Assembly: GCA_937951875.1 (NCBI GenBank)
Contig: CALGAN010000089.1
Location: forward strand, 1-42,614
Direction of reading: 5' to 3'
Origin: an uncultured Alkalilimnicola sp.
Lineage (GTDB): Bacteria; Pseudomonadota; Gammaproteobacteria; Nitrococcales; AK92
DNA length: 42,614 nucleotides
The notes beneath the pieces are model-generated. The model was given only the letters and a program-made list of their open reading frames with translations, was not told where the DNA came from and searched no databases. This document shows, piece after piece, positions 16,904 to 27,127 of the stretch. The stretch's first letter is position 1. Each line of letters starts with the position of its first letter. The position numbers and the translations under genes are program-made.

Positions 16904-17772
16904 GGTGCGGTCGCGCCTCCCTCGGCGGAGGTTCGGGTAGCGTCGCCGCGCTTACTGGCGGTGTGCACCAGCAGCACCGTGCGGCTGCGGTCGAGTTCGG
17001 CCGTCGGCCGCGCCTTGATGCGAGCGAAGGGCTGGCTGGGGTCCAGGTCTACCACGGTGACCGTGCCCACCGGGTAGCCGGGCGGAAAGCGCCCGCCCAG
17101 GCCGGAGCTGACCAGCAGGTCGCCCTCCACCACGTCGGCGTTGTTCGGCACGTTGATCAGCTCCAGCGAGCGCAGATCGCCGGTGCCCATGGCGATGCCG
17201 CGGACGCCGCTGCGGACCACCTGCACCGGGATGGCGTGGCTGGGATCGGTGACCAGGCGCACCACCGAGCTCAACGGCCCCACCTCGTCGATCTGGCCCA
17301 TGATGCCCTTGGCATCCAGCACCGGCTGGCCCTCGAACACGCCGTCGACCGAGCCTTTGTTGACCTGCAGCAAGTGCGAGTACGGGTCGAGGTTGACGCG
17401 CATAAGCTCGGCGATCACCACCGAGCCGGTCACCTCATAGGACGATTGCAGCAACGCGCGCAGATCGATGATCTCGCGCTCCAGATAGTCCATGCGCAGC
17501 AGCCGCGCCTCGAGGATGGCCTGCTGCGCCTTGAGGCGGGCGTTCTCCTCGATCAGCGCCCGGCGCGAGGCGGTCTGCTCGGCGACGATCTCGCCGAGCT
17601 GGAACGGCAGATCGACGATGGCGTAAACGGGGTAGGACACCAGCGCCAGCGCGTCCCGAATCGGCTCGGCCAGGCGCTGGCGGTGGTCAAGGATCATCAG
17701 CACGATGGATACGGCCGCAAACAGCACGACTCGCGCAGTGATCGATGGTCCCTGGGAGAATAACGGTTTGAT
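16900..17772 (-). CDS. mreC: Rod shape-determining protein MreC (apparent ATC start)
   Basis: MreC is a bitopic periplasmic scaffold that activates PBP2. After the single membrane helix come a coiled coil (about residues 55-100, RALIEENARLKAQQAILEARL) and the double beta-barrel domain. The family-typical N-terminus (KPLFSQGPSITAR before the helix VVLFAAVSIVLMILD) is encoded, but the first codon of that stretch is ATC (17772-17770) and no ATG, GTG or TTG occurs in frame between it and an upstream TGA. The first conventional codon, GTG at 17727, would remove the cytoplasmic tail and clip the helix. I therefore annotate from ATC (290 residues); the alternative is a 275-residue protein from 17727. 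The helix, coil and barrel are otherwise intact. Confidence 0.88.
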   Translation of the reverse strand: MKPLFSQGPSITARVVLFAAVSIVLMILDHRQRLAEPIRDALALVSYPVYAIVDLPFQLGEIVAEQTASRRALIEENARLKAQQAILEARLLRMDYLEREIIDLRALLQSSYEVTGSVVIAELMRVNLDPYSHLLQVNKGSVDGVFEGQPVLDAKGIMGQIDEVGPLSSVVRLVTDPSHAIPVQVVRSGVRGIAMGTGDLRSLELINVPNNADVVEGDLLVSSGLGGRFPPGYPVGTVTVVDLDPSQPFARIKARPTAELDRSRTVLLVHTASKRGDATRTSAEGGATAP

Positions 17773-17836
17773 GGTGGTGTCCGGTTGATGCTTGACTGGG
17801 GCCTGAAAATCTTGCGCTAAGGATAGCGCGCGTCAA

Positions 17837-17868
17837 CGCGCCGCCGCGAGTCGCGTCGTGGCGGCGCG
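17837..17868 (-). other. Hairpin in the mreB-mreC spacer
   Basis: A perfect 9-bp inverted repeat CGCGCCGCC / GGCGGCGCG with a 14-base loop stands in the 111-base gap after mreB. There is no T-run. It could attenuate read-through so that mreB exceeds mreC, as the stoichiometry requires; this is inference. Confidence 0.45.
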
Positions 17869-17883
17869 GACGGGGACCGGTGG

Positions 17884-18927
17884 CTACTCGACCACGAACA
17901 GATCGGTGCCTTTCTCGTCCATCAGCTCCAGCGCGCGGCCGCCGCCGCGGGCCACGCAGGTGAGCGGGTCCTCGGCGACCACCACCGGCAGGCCGGTTTC
18001 CTCCATCAGCAGCCGATCGAGGTTGCGCAGCAGGGCGCTGCCGCCGGTGAGCACGATGCCGCGCTCGGCCACGTCGGCGCCGAGCTCCGGCGGCGTCTGC
18101 TCGAGCGCGGTCTTGACCGCGCCGACGATGCCCGACAGCGGCTCTTGCAGCGCTTCGAGGATCTCGTTGCTGTTGAGCGTGAAGCTGCGCGGCACGCCCT
18201 GCGCCAGGTTGCGGCCCTTGACCTCGATCTCGCGCACTTCCATGCCGGGGAAGGCGGTGCCGATCTCGTGCTTGATGCGCTCGGCGGTGGCTTCGCCGAT
18301 GAGGATGCCGTAGTTGCGGCGCACGTAGTTGACGATGGCTTCGTCGAAGCGGTCACCGCCGATGCGCACCGACGAGGAGTAGACGATGCCGTTGAGCGAG
18401 ATCACCGCCACCTCCGAGGTGCCGCCGCCGATGTCCAGCACCATCGAGCCGCGCGCTTCGTGCACCGGCATGTTGGCGCCGATGGCGGCGGCCATGGGCT
18501 CCTCGATGAGGTAGACCTCGCGCGCGCCGGCGCCGGCGGCGCTCTCCTTGATGGCGCGCCGCTCCACCTGAGTCGAGCCGCAAGGCACGCAGATCAGCAC
18601 GCGCGGGCTGGGCTTGAAGAAGCGCGACTCGTGCACCTTGCGGATGAAGTGCTGGAGCATCTTCTCGGTGACGGTGAAGTCGGCGATCACGCCGTCCTTC
18701 ATCGGCCGGATGGCCTTGATGTTGCCCGGCGTGCGGCCGAGCATGGCCTTGGCCTCGGCGCCCACGGCGGCGATGCTCTTCGGGCCGCCGTCGCGATCCT
18801 GGCGAATCGCGACCACCGACGGCTCGTTGAGCACGATGCCTTGCCCACGCGAATAGATCAGGGTGTTGGCGGTGCCGAGGTCGATGGATAGGTCGTTAGA
18901 GAAAAGCCCGCGGATGCCCTTGAACAT
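17884..18927 (-). CDS. mreB: Actin-like rod shape-determining ATPase MreB
   Basis: A 347-residue bacterial actin that directs sidewall synthesis. The phosphate-1 motif is DLGTANTLIY (residues 17-26), phosphate-2 is LDIGGGTSEVAV, and the adenosine motif GGSALLRNLD is near residue 290. The amphipathic membrane-binding start MFKGIRGLFSNDLSIDLGT matches gammaproteobacterial MreB. It is the first gene of the long minus-strand elongation operon and has a promoter candidate just upstream. Confidence 0.97.
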   Translation of the reverse strand: MFKGIRGLFSNDLSIDLGTANTLIYSRGQGIVLNEPSVVAIRQDRDGGPKSIAAVGAEAKAMLGRTPGNIKAIRPMKDGVIADFTVTEKMLQHFIRKVHESRFFKPSPRVLICVPCGSTQVERRAIKESAAGAGAREVYLIEEPMAAAIGANMPVHEARGSMVLDIGGGTSEVAVISLNGIVYSSSVRIGGDRFDEAIVNYVRRNYGILIGEATAERIKHEIGTAFPGMEVREIEVKGRNLAQGVPRSFTLNSNEILEALQEPLSGIVGAVKTALEQTPPELGADVAERGIVLTGGSALLRNLDRLLMEETGLPVVVAEDPLTCVARGGGRALELMDEKGTDLFVVE

Positions 18928-18956
18928 TATGGATAACCTGACTCAGCAGACGCGCT

Positions 18957-18985
18957 AATCTAGCAACGGGTAGGGGTTTGGGCAA
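18957..18985 (-). promoter_or_regulatory. Putative promoter of the mre operon
   Basis: Read on the minus strand, TTGCCC (18985-18980) and TAGATT (18962-18957) are separated by exactly 17 bases, ending 29 bases before the mreB ATG. Both hexamers are four-of-six matches to sigma-70 sites. It overlaps the -35 of the divergent gatC promoter candidate. Confidence 0.45.
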
Positions 18986-19005
18986 GCAAGCAACTGTGCT
19001 AAGGT
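18978..19005 (+). promoter_or_regulatory. Putative promoter of gatCAB
   Basis: TTGGGC (18978-18983) and TAAGGT (19000-19005) with a 16-base spacer, about 50 bases upstream of gatC. The match is modest; the location in the only divergent spacer upstream of gatC supports it. Confidence 0.35.
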
Positions 19006-19054
19006 TGCCGGCTTCTCTTGGTGCTGGAACACCGACGTTTCATGGAGAGTTGGC

Positions 19055-19342
19055 ATGTCCCTGGGACCCGCCGAAGTGAAGAATATCGCGCATCTGGCGC
19101 GGCTCGCCATTGATGAAGATCTCATTCCCGAGTACGCGAAGAATCTCTCCGGTATCCTCGCCCTGGTCGAGCAGATGAACGCGGTCGACACCGAAGGGGT
19201 CGAGCCCATGGCCCATCCCATGGACGCCACGCAGCGGCTGCGCCCGGACGTGGTCACCGAGACCAACCAGCGCGAGCGCTTCCAGCGCATCGCCCCGGCC
19301 ACCGAGGCCGGGCTGTATCTCGTACCGCGCGTGATCGAGTGA
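19055..19342 (+). CDS. gatC: Asp-tRNA(Asn)/Glu-tRNA(Gln) amidotransferase subunit C
   Basis: A 95-residue subunit that wraps GatA and GatB in the transamidosome. Family marks: VKNIAHLARLAID near the start, then VDTEGVEPMAHP and LRPDVV, and the C-terminal LYLVPRVIE. A GGAG site stands ahead of the ATG. It opens the gatC-gatA-gatB operon. The presence of GatCAB alongside tRNA-Gln implies indirect synthesis of Asn-tRNA and/or Gln-tRNA. Confidence 0.95.
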   Translation: MSLGPAEVKNIAHLARLAIDEDLIPEYAKNLSGILALVEQMNAVDTEGVEPMAHPMDATQRLRPDVVTETNQRERFQRIAPATEAGLYLVPRVIE

Positions 19343-19362
19343 CGCCGCAGGGAACGTACACC

Positions 19363-20817
19363 ATGCACGACAAGACCATTGCCGAACTCTCGGCCGCGCT
19401 CCAGGCCGGCGAGTTCTCCGCGTTGGAGCTGACCCAGCACCTGCTGGCGCGCATCGAGGCGCGCAACGGCGACGTCAACGCCTTCATCACCGTCACCCCC
19501 GAGCTGGCGCTGGAGGCCGCCAAGGCCGCCGACGCCGCCCGCGCCCGTGGCGAGGCCGGGCCGCTGACCGGCATCCCCATCGCCCACAAGGATCTGTTCT
19601 GCACCGACGGCGTGCGCACCAGCTGCGGCTCGAAGATGCTGGACAACTTCATCTCGCCCTACGACGCCACCGTGGTCGAGCGCCTGAAGGTCGCCGGCAC
19701 GGTGATGCTGGGCAAGACCAACATGGACGAGTTCGCCATGGGCTCGTCCAACGAAACCAGCTACTACGGCCCGGCGAAGAACCCCTGGGATCCGCAGCGG
19801 GTGCCGGGCGGCTCCTCCGGCGGCTCGGCGGCGGCGGTGGCCGCGCGCCTGGTGCCCGGCGTGACCGGCTCCGATACCGGCGGCTCGATCCGTCAGCCGG
19901 CGGCGCTGTGCGGCATCTCGGGCCTCAAGCCCACCTACGGCCGGGTGTCGCGCTACGGCATGGTCGCCTTCGCCTCCTCGCTCGACCAGGGCGGACCGAT
20001 GGCGCGCAACGCCGAGGATCTGGCGCTGCTGCTCAACGCCATGGCCGGCTTCGATCCGAAGGATTCCACTTGCATCGACCGGCCGGTGCCCGACTACACC
20101 GCGCGGCTGGCGGCGTCCATCAAGGGCCTGAAGATCGGTCTGCCCAAGGAGTACTTCAGCGAGGGCCTCGATGCGGACGTGGCCAAGGTCATCGACGCGG
20201 CGATCGAGGAGTTTCGCCGGCTCGGCGCCGAGTTCAAGGAAGTGTCGCTGCCCAACGTCAAGCTGTCGGTGCCGGCCTATTACGTGATCGCGCCGGCCGA
20301 GGCCTCGTCCAACCTGTCGCGCTACGACGGCGTGCGCTTCGGTTACCGCTGCGAGAATCCCCGCGACCTGGAGGACATGTACAAGCGCAGCCGCGGCGAG
20401 GGCTTCGGCGCCGAGGTCAAGCGCCGCATCCTGGTGGGCACCTACGCGCTCTCGGCCGGCTACTACGACGCCTACTACCGCAAGGCGCAGCAAGTGCGCC
20501 GGCTGATCCGCGAGGACTTCGTCAAGGCCTTCGCCGAGGTCGACATGCTGCTCGGGCCGACCACGCCGGACGTGGCGTTCCGCCTCGGCGAGATGGTCGA
20601 CGATCCGGTGCGGATGTACCTGACCGACGTCTACACCATCGCCGTCAACCTCGCCGGCCTGCCGGCCATGTCGATTCCGGCCGGCTTCGCCAAGGGCATG
20701 CCGGTGGGGCTGCAGCTGATCGGTCGGGATTTCGACGAAGCCAGGCTGCTCAACGCCGCTCACAAGTACCAGCAGGTCACCGACTGGCACAACGCCTGCC
20801 CCCCGGGCTTCGAGTAA
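19363..20817 (+). CDS. gatA: Asp-tRNA(Asn)/Glu-tRNA(Gln) amidotransferase subunit A
   Basis: The glutaminase subunit, amidase family. The Ser-cisSer-Lys triad is K76 (HKDLF), S151 (GGSSGGS) and S175 (DTGGSIRQP). It releases ammonia from glutamine for channeling to GatB. The start ATG at 19363 gives the usual 484 residues and has AGGGA upstream; the frame is open eight codons further up to 19339, which is not family-like. It begins 20 bases after gatC. Confidence 0.97.
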   Translation: MHDKTIAELSAALQAGEFSALELTQHLLARIEARNGDVNAFITVTPELALEAAKAADAARARGEAGPLTGIPIAHKDLFCTDGVRTSCGSKMLDNFISPYDATVVERLKVAGTVMLGKTNMDEFAMGSSNETSYYGPAKNPWDPQRVPGGSSGGSAAAVAARLVPGVTGSDTGGSIRQPAALCGISGLKPTYGRVSRYGMVAFASSLDQGGPMARNAEDLALLLNAMAGFDPKDSTCIDRPVPDYTARLAASIKGLKIGLPKEYFSEGLDADVAKVIDAAIEEFRRLGAEFKEVSLPNVKLSVPAYYVIAPAEASSNLSRYDGVRFGYRCENPRDLEDMYKRSRGEGFGAEVKRRILVGTYALSAGYYDAYYRKAQQVRRLIREDFVKAFAEVDMLLGPTTPDVAFRLGEMVDDPVRMYLTDVYTIAVNLAGLPAMSIPAGFAKGMPVGLQLIGRDFDEARLLNAAHKYQQVTDWHNACPPGFE

Positions 20818-20829
20818 GAGAGATTGACG

Positions 20830-22275
<1,446 letters not shown>

Positions 22276-22286
22276 TCGGCGGTCGT

Positions 22287-22313
22287 CGTGCCTGGGCGCC
22301 GCGCCCAGGCACG
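22287..22313 (+). terminator. Strong hairpin after gatB (terminator-like, no T-run)
   Basis: An 11-bp perfect inverted repeat CGTGCCTGGGC / GCCCAGGCACG with a five-base loop (extendable by one pair) begins 11 bases after the gatB stop. The lack of a T-run means termination may be Rho-assisted or only partial; it may instead protect the gatCAB message. Confidence 0.55.
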
Positions 22314-22399
22314 ATGGGCTTTGCCGAAGCGGCGGCCCGTCCCAATCTTTGAAGTTCCACTTTTGTCGGCGGCGTGCGCCGCCGTGCCCGAGATCCAGC

Positions 22400-23281
22400 A
22401 TGGCGAATTCCGATCATCTCTACCGCTTCGTGTTCGAGCATGACAACGTCCGCGGCGAGATCGTGCGGCTCGAGGAGGCTTTTCAAGCCGTCATCCGGCG
22501 CCGCGAATATCCGCCCGTGCTGCGCGAGCTGGTGGGACAGGCCATGGTGGCGGCGGCGCTGCTGGCCGCCACCATCAAGTTCAAGGGCTCGCTGACCCTG
22601 CAGGTGCAGGGCAAGGGCGAGCAAGGGCTGAGTCTGCTGGTGGTCCAGTGCAACAGCCACGGCGGGCTGCGGGCGCTGGCGCGCTGGCGCGGCGAGCTGC
22701 CGGAACGGGCCCGGCTCGGCGAACTCTGCCCGGGCGGCTATCTGGCGATCACGATCGACCCGGAAGGCGGCGAGCGCTATCAGGGCGTGGTGGCGGTCGA
22801 GGGCGAGACCCTGGCCAGTGCGCTGGATAACTACTTCCTCAACTCCGAGCAGCTGGCGACCCGCGTGTTCCTGGCGGCGAACGCCGAGCGCGCCGCCGGC
22901 ATGCTGGTGCAGCGCCTGCCCGGCGAGGATCCGGACGCCGACGCCTGGAACCGGGCCGAAACCCTGGCGGAGACCATCACCGACAAGGAGCTGCTGGAGC
23001 TGAGCGCGGCCGAGATCATCCACCGCCTCTACCACGAAGAGGACATCCGCCTGTTCGATCCGCTGCCCTTCCATTTCCAGTGCACCTGCTCGCGCGAGCG
23101 GGTGGGGGAGGTGCTGCGTTCGCTCGGCCGCGAGGAGATCGAGTCGGTGCTGGCCGAGCAGGGGCAGGTGGAAGTGCACTGCGATTTCTGCAACGAAGCC
23201 TACCGCTTCGACGCGGTGGACGCGCAGCAGCTGTTCCTGACCCTGGAGCAGTCACCCGAGCTGCCGCCGACGCGGCATTGA
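22400..23281 (+). CDS. hslO: Redox-regulated holdase chaperone Hsp33
   Basis: A 293-residue cytosolic chaperone that becomes active when oxidised. The zinc-binding redox switch is complete: C228-x-C230 (QCTCS) and C261-x-x-C264 (CDFC). The N-terminal substrate-binding core contains HDNVRGEIVRL and the GSLTLQVQGKGEQGL signature. I chose the ATG at 22400, where the family starts (SDHLYRFVFEHDN); the frame is open upstream to 22349. The spacer to gatB carries a strong hairpin, so it probably has its own promoter. Confidence 0.95.
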   Translation: MANSDHLYRFVFEHDNVRGEIVRLEEAFQAVIRRREYPPVLRELVGQAMVAAALLAATIKFKGSLTLQVQGKGEQGLSLLVVQCNSHGGLRALARWRGELPERARLGELCPGGYLAITIDPEGGERYQGVVAVEGETLASALDNYFLNSEQLATRVFLAANAERAAGMLVQRLPGEDPDADAWNRAETLAETITDKELLELSAAEIIHRLYHEEDIRLFDPLPFHFQCTCSRERVGEVLRSLGREEIESVLAEQGQVEVHCDFCNEAYRFDAVDAQQLFLTLEQSPELPPTRH

Positions 23282-23639
23282 CCGTCTCCTGCCCCTATCG
23301 CCAACGGTCGGGCCGGGTAAGGCAGGGCAATCGCCCCTTGCGTTCCCTCCCCCTCGCGGGGGCAGGGAGGTGGGGACCAAACAGCCCGCGAAGCGCAACG
23401 CCTGGATGATCCAAGGCGCTCCGCTTTGTGCCCGGTCCTAGAGGGGCAAGAGAGCTTGGTGGCACGACGCCGGCAGCTGGATGCCCGCGTACGCGGACAG
23501 GACAAGCCAAAGGCGCCGTCGACCGACAGCCTCTTCCCTTGGGCAGGGGAAGGAGGGCAAGAAACGGTCGCATCCGTTCCTTGGCTTGGTTTCCCGGCGC
23601 TGGCAGGCGGAAATCCTTCGATGCCCGGGGTGAGATGCG
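23282..23639. other. Gene-free spacer with repeat-like GC-rich segments
   Basis: About 358 bases between convergent hslO and the moeB-like gene. It holds no credible ORF. It contains one copy of a dispersed repeat (23345-23400), a segment with an inverted CCGCGTACGCGG core near 23484 that resembles common REP-like elements, and a second C/G-rich hairpin-type block near 23531-23556. Confidence 0.6.
23345..23400. repeat. Dispersed intergenic repeat, copy A
   Basis: Starts CCCTCCCCCTCGCGGGGG, continues CAGGGAGGTGGGG and ends CGCGAAGCGCAACG. A clearly related copy is at 39029-39083. The first part can fold into an imperfect hairpin. Confidence 0.65.
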
Positions 23640-24383
23640 CTAGCGCCGCCGCCCACACACCGGGCAGTCGGGATCGACCGGCAGCTTGAGCCGGCGCCAG
23701 GTGCTGCGCAGGGCGTCGAACACCAGCAGGTGGCCGCTCAGGCCTTGCTCGATGCCCGCCAGCAGCTTGACCGCCTCCAGCGCCTGCATGGCGCCGATCA
23801 CGCCCGGCAGCGGAGCCAGCACCCCGGTCTCGCTGCAGGTTTCCGGCACCTCATCGCCGTCGGGGAAGAGACAGCGGTAGCAGCCGGGCCGGTCGTTGCG
23901 GAACACCGCGATCTGCCCCTCCATGCGGATCACCGCGCCGCTGATCAGCGGTTTGCCGGCCGTCACGCAGGCGGCGTTGACGGCGAAGCGGGTGGCGAAG
24001 TTGTCGCAGCCGTCCAGCACCAGATCGACGTCGGCCACCAGCTCGGCGAGATTGTCCTCGTCGAGCGGCCGGTCGAAGCGGCGCACGCGCACGTCCGGAT
24101 TGAGCGCGGCGATGCGGGCCGCGGCCGACTCGGTCTTCGGCCGGCCGAGGCTGGCGCTGTCGTGGATGATCTGGCGCTGCAGGTTGGAGAGCTCGACGCG
24201 GTCGAAGTCGGCCAGCACCAGTTCGCCGACGCCCGCCGCCGCCAGGTATAGAGCGCTGGGCGAGCCTAGCCCGCCGAGGCCGACGATCAGCACCCGCGAG
24301 GTGAGCAGCCGCAGCTGCCCCTCGATGTCCACCTGCGGCAGCATGATCTGGCGGCTGTAGCGCAACAGCTGCTGATCGTCCAA
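23640..24383 (-). CDS. moeB: ThiF/MoeB-family adenylyltransferase (HesA/MoeB/ThiF)
   Basis: A 247-residue E1-like enzyme that adenylates the C-terminal Gly-Gly of a ubiquitin-like sulfur carrier (MoaD or ThiS). Marks: LLRYSRQIMLPQ at the start, ATP loop VGLGGLGSP, LSNLQRQIIH, DGCDNFATRF, zinc cysteines CYRC and CPVC, and the TCSETGVLAPLPG stretch. The start is TTG at 24383, favoured by a strong GGGGAGG 9 bases upstream and the family-like N-terminus; it lies 5 bases after prmC. Whether it serves molybdopterin or thiamine cannot be told from sequence alone. Confidence 0.88.
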   Translation of the reverse strand: MDDQQLLRYSRQIMLPQVDIEGQLRLLTSRVLIVGLGGLGSPSALYLAAAGVGELVLADFDRVELSNLQRQIIHDSASLGRPKTESAAARIAALNPDVRVRRFDRPLDEDNLAELVADVDLVLDGCDNFATRFAVNAACVTAGKPLISGAVIRMEGQIAVFRNDRPGCYRCLFPDGDEVPETCSETGVLAPLPGVIGAMQALEAVKLLAGIEQGLSGHLLVFDALRSTWRRLKLPVDPDCPVCGRRR

Positions 24384-24388
24384 GGTGT

Positions 24389-25228
24389 TCAGCCTCCCCA
24401 GCGGCCGGCGGTGGTGCGCTCGTGGCCTTGTAGGTCGCGGTAGGTGATCACGTCGGCGAAGCCGTAGGCGCGCAGCAGCGCGCGCACCGCTTCGCCCTGC
24501 CGCCAGCCGTGCTCGACCAGCAGATGGCCGCCGGGCTCCAGATGCGCCGGCGCGCCGGCGATGATGTGCCGCAGCGCCGCCAGGCCCTGCTCGGGCGCCA
24601 CCAGCGCGCCGCGCGGCTCGTAGCGTACGCCGCCCTGGTAGGGTTCCGGCTCGTCCGGGCCGATGTAGGGCGGGTTGGCGGCGATCAGGTGGAAGCGCTC
24701 GCCGGCCACCGGCGCGAACCAATCGCCGGCGCGGAATTCCACCCGGTCGGTCAGCCCGAGGCGATCGCGGTTGCGGCGCGCCACGGCCAGCGCTTCCTCG
24801 CTGATGTCCACCGCCACCACCTGCAGCTGCGGCCGTTCGCTGGCCAGCGCCAGGGCGATGGCGCCGCTGCCGGTGCCTAGGTCCAGCGCCCGCGCCGGCG
24901 CGGGCGGCAGGCGCAGCAGCGCCTGTTCCACCAGCAGCTCGGTGTCGGGGCGGGGGATCAGGGTGGCGGGGCTGACCTCCAGCGGCAGCGACCAGAATTC
25001 CTGCTCGCCGGTGATATAGGCGATCGGCCAGCCGGCGCGCCGGCGGCCGACGTCGGCGCGGAAGCGCTCCCGCTCGGCATCGCTCAGCTCTCGCTCCGGC
25101 CGGGCATAGAGCTGAGCGCGGCTCGCACCCAGCGCCCGGCCGAGCAGGACCTCGGCGTCCAGGCGCGGCGAATCGCTCACCTCGGCCAGCTCGGCCCGCG
25201 CCCAGGCCAGCGCCTCGCTCACGGTCAT
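24389..25228 (-). CDS. prmC: Peptide chain release factor N5-glutamine methyltransferase PrmC
   Basis: A 279-residue SAM-dependent enzyme that methylates the GGQ glutamine of RF1/RF2. The SAM loop DLGTGSG (residues 116-122) and the catalytic NPPY (185-188) are intact, and the N-terminal helical RF-binding domain is present. It follows the Trm112-like gene after a 10-base gap and precedes the moeB-like gene by 5 bases. Its substrate gene prfA is not adjacent here but about 4.4 kb away in the same orientation. Confidence 0.95.
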   Translation of the reverse strand: MTVSEALAWARAELAEVSDSPRLDAEVLLGRALGASRAQLYARPERELSDAERERFRADVGRRRAGWPIAYITGEQEFWSLPLEVSPATLIPRPDTELLVEQALLRLPPAPARALDLGTGSGAIALALASERPQLQVVAVDISEEALAVARRNRDRLGLTDRVEFRAGDWFAPVAGERFHLIAANPPYIGPDEPEPYQGGVRYEPRGALVAPEQGLAALRHIIAGAPAHLEPGGHLLVEHGWRQGEAVRALLRAYGFADVITYRDLQGHERTTAGRWGG

Positions 25229-25238
25229 CGGCGGCGCG

Positions 25239-25505
25239 TCACTCGTCGCGCAGCCAGCGGCCCCAGATGGCGCGCTCTTCCAGCATCATCGGAATGCCGT
25301 CGTCGACGCGGTAGATGCGCTCGCCGTTCTCGGTGATCAGCGCTTCCTGCAGCGGCTGCTCCACCGGCTCGTCGCTGATGTAACGGACCTCGCCAGCGGC
25401 GATGTGGGCGTTCAGCTTGTTTAGCCGATCCTTGTCGAGAACCTCGAGCGGCACGCCGGTGACGGGGCAGCAGAGGATGTCCAGTAGTTTGCGGTCGATC
25501 GCCAT
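25239..25505 (-). CDS. Trm112-like (YcaR-type) small protein
   Basis: An 88-residue protein of the Trm112/UPF0434 family: DRKLLDILCCPVTGVPLEVL at residues 3-22 and DDGIPMMLEERA near the C-terminus. Most bacterial members have about 60 residues; here roughly 28 extra residues (DRLNKLNAHIAAGEVRYISD region) sit between the two conserved blocks. Only the two adjacent cysteines remain, so a zinc site is unlikely. I chose the ATG at 25505 over the upstream frame because the family starts there. In eukaryotes and archaea Trm112 is the obligate partner of several methyltransferases including the release-factor enzyme Mtq2; here it is encoded immediately before prmC. Confidence 0.85.
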   Translation of the reverse strand: MAIDRKLLDILCCPVTGVPLEVLDKDRLNKLNAHIAAGEVRYISDEPVEQPLQEALITENGERIYRVDDGIPMMLEERAIWGRWLRDE

Positions 25506-25820
25506 GGCTGTCGGATGGGTGGCTGCCGATGAACAAGGGTTTGCCAACTATATCACCGGCCCGTCGGGTCCCGCTTGCCATACTCGGAACGGACCGGGTT
25601 CTGCCGCCGCGGGGCGGCCGGAGCCGGAGGCGGCCGGGCGTCTAAAGTGGATAAGGCGCTCTGCCGCTGATATAGGTATGGTGACGAAAGCCCCTGGCGC
25701 CATGCCGGGGACGCCCCGCAGGTGCCCAGGGATGGCGCGCCTGGAATGTAGCGCCACGCATCCGGCTCGGCCCCCACGCCGATCAGGAACGACACGGGGC
25801 GTGGTACTGGAGGTGAGTAC
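25506..25820. promoter_or_regulatory. Divergent spacer between trm112-like gene and clpX
   Basis: About 315 bases with no credible gene. The most AT-rich part, near 25671-25680 (TATAGGTATG), could contain a -10 for clpX, but no convincing -35 is visible. A GGAGG-type ribosome site lies just before the clpX ATG. Confidence 0.3.
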
Positions 25821-27077
<1,257 letters not shown>

Positions 27078-27100
27078 GCCTGCACGGTCGTAAGCCTTTT

Positions 27101-27127
27101 GCCCTTGGCCTGGGGTGGGCCAAGGGC
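27101..27127 (+). terminator. Hairpin between clpX and aroG
   Basis: A perfect 10-bp stem GCCCTTGGCC / GGCCAAGGGC with loop TGGGGTG lies 23 bases after clpX. It is followed by TAATAT rather than a T-run, so it may terminate weakly or act in the aroG leader. Confidence 0.5.
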
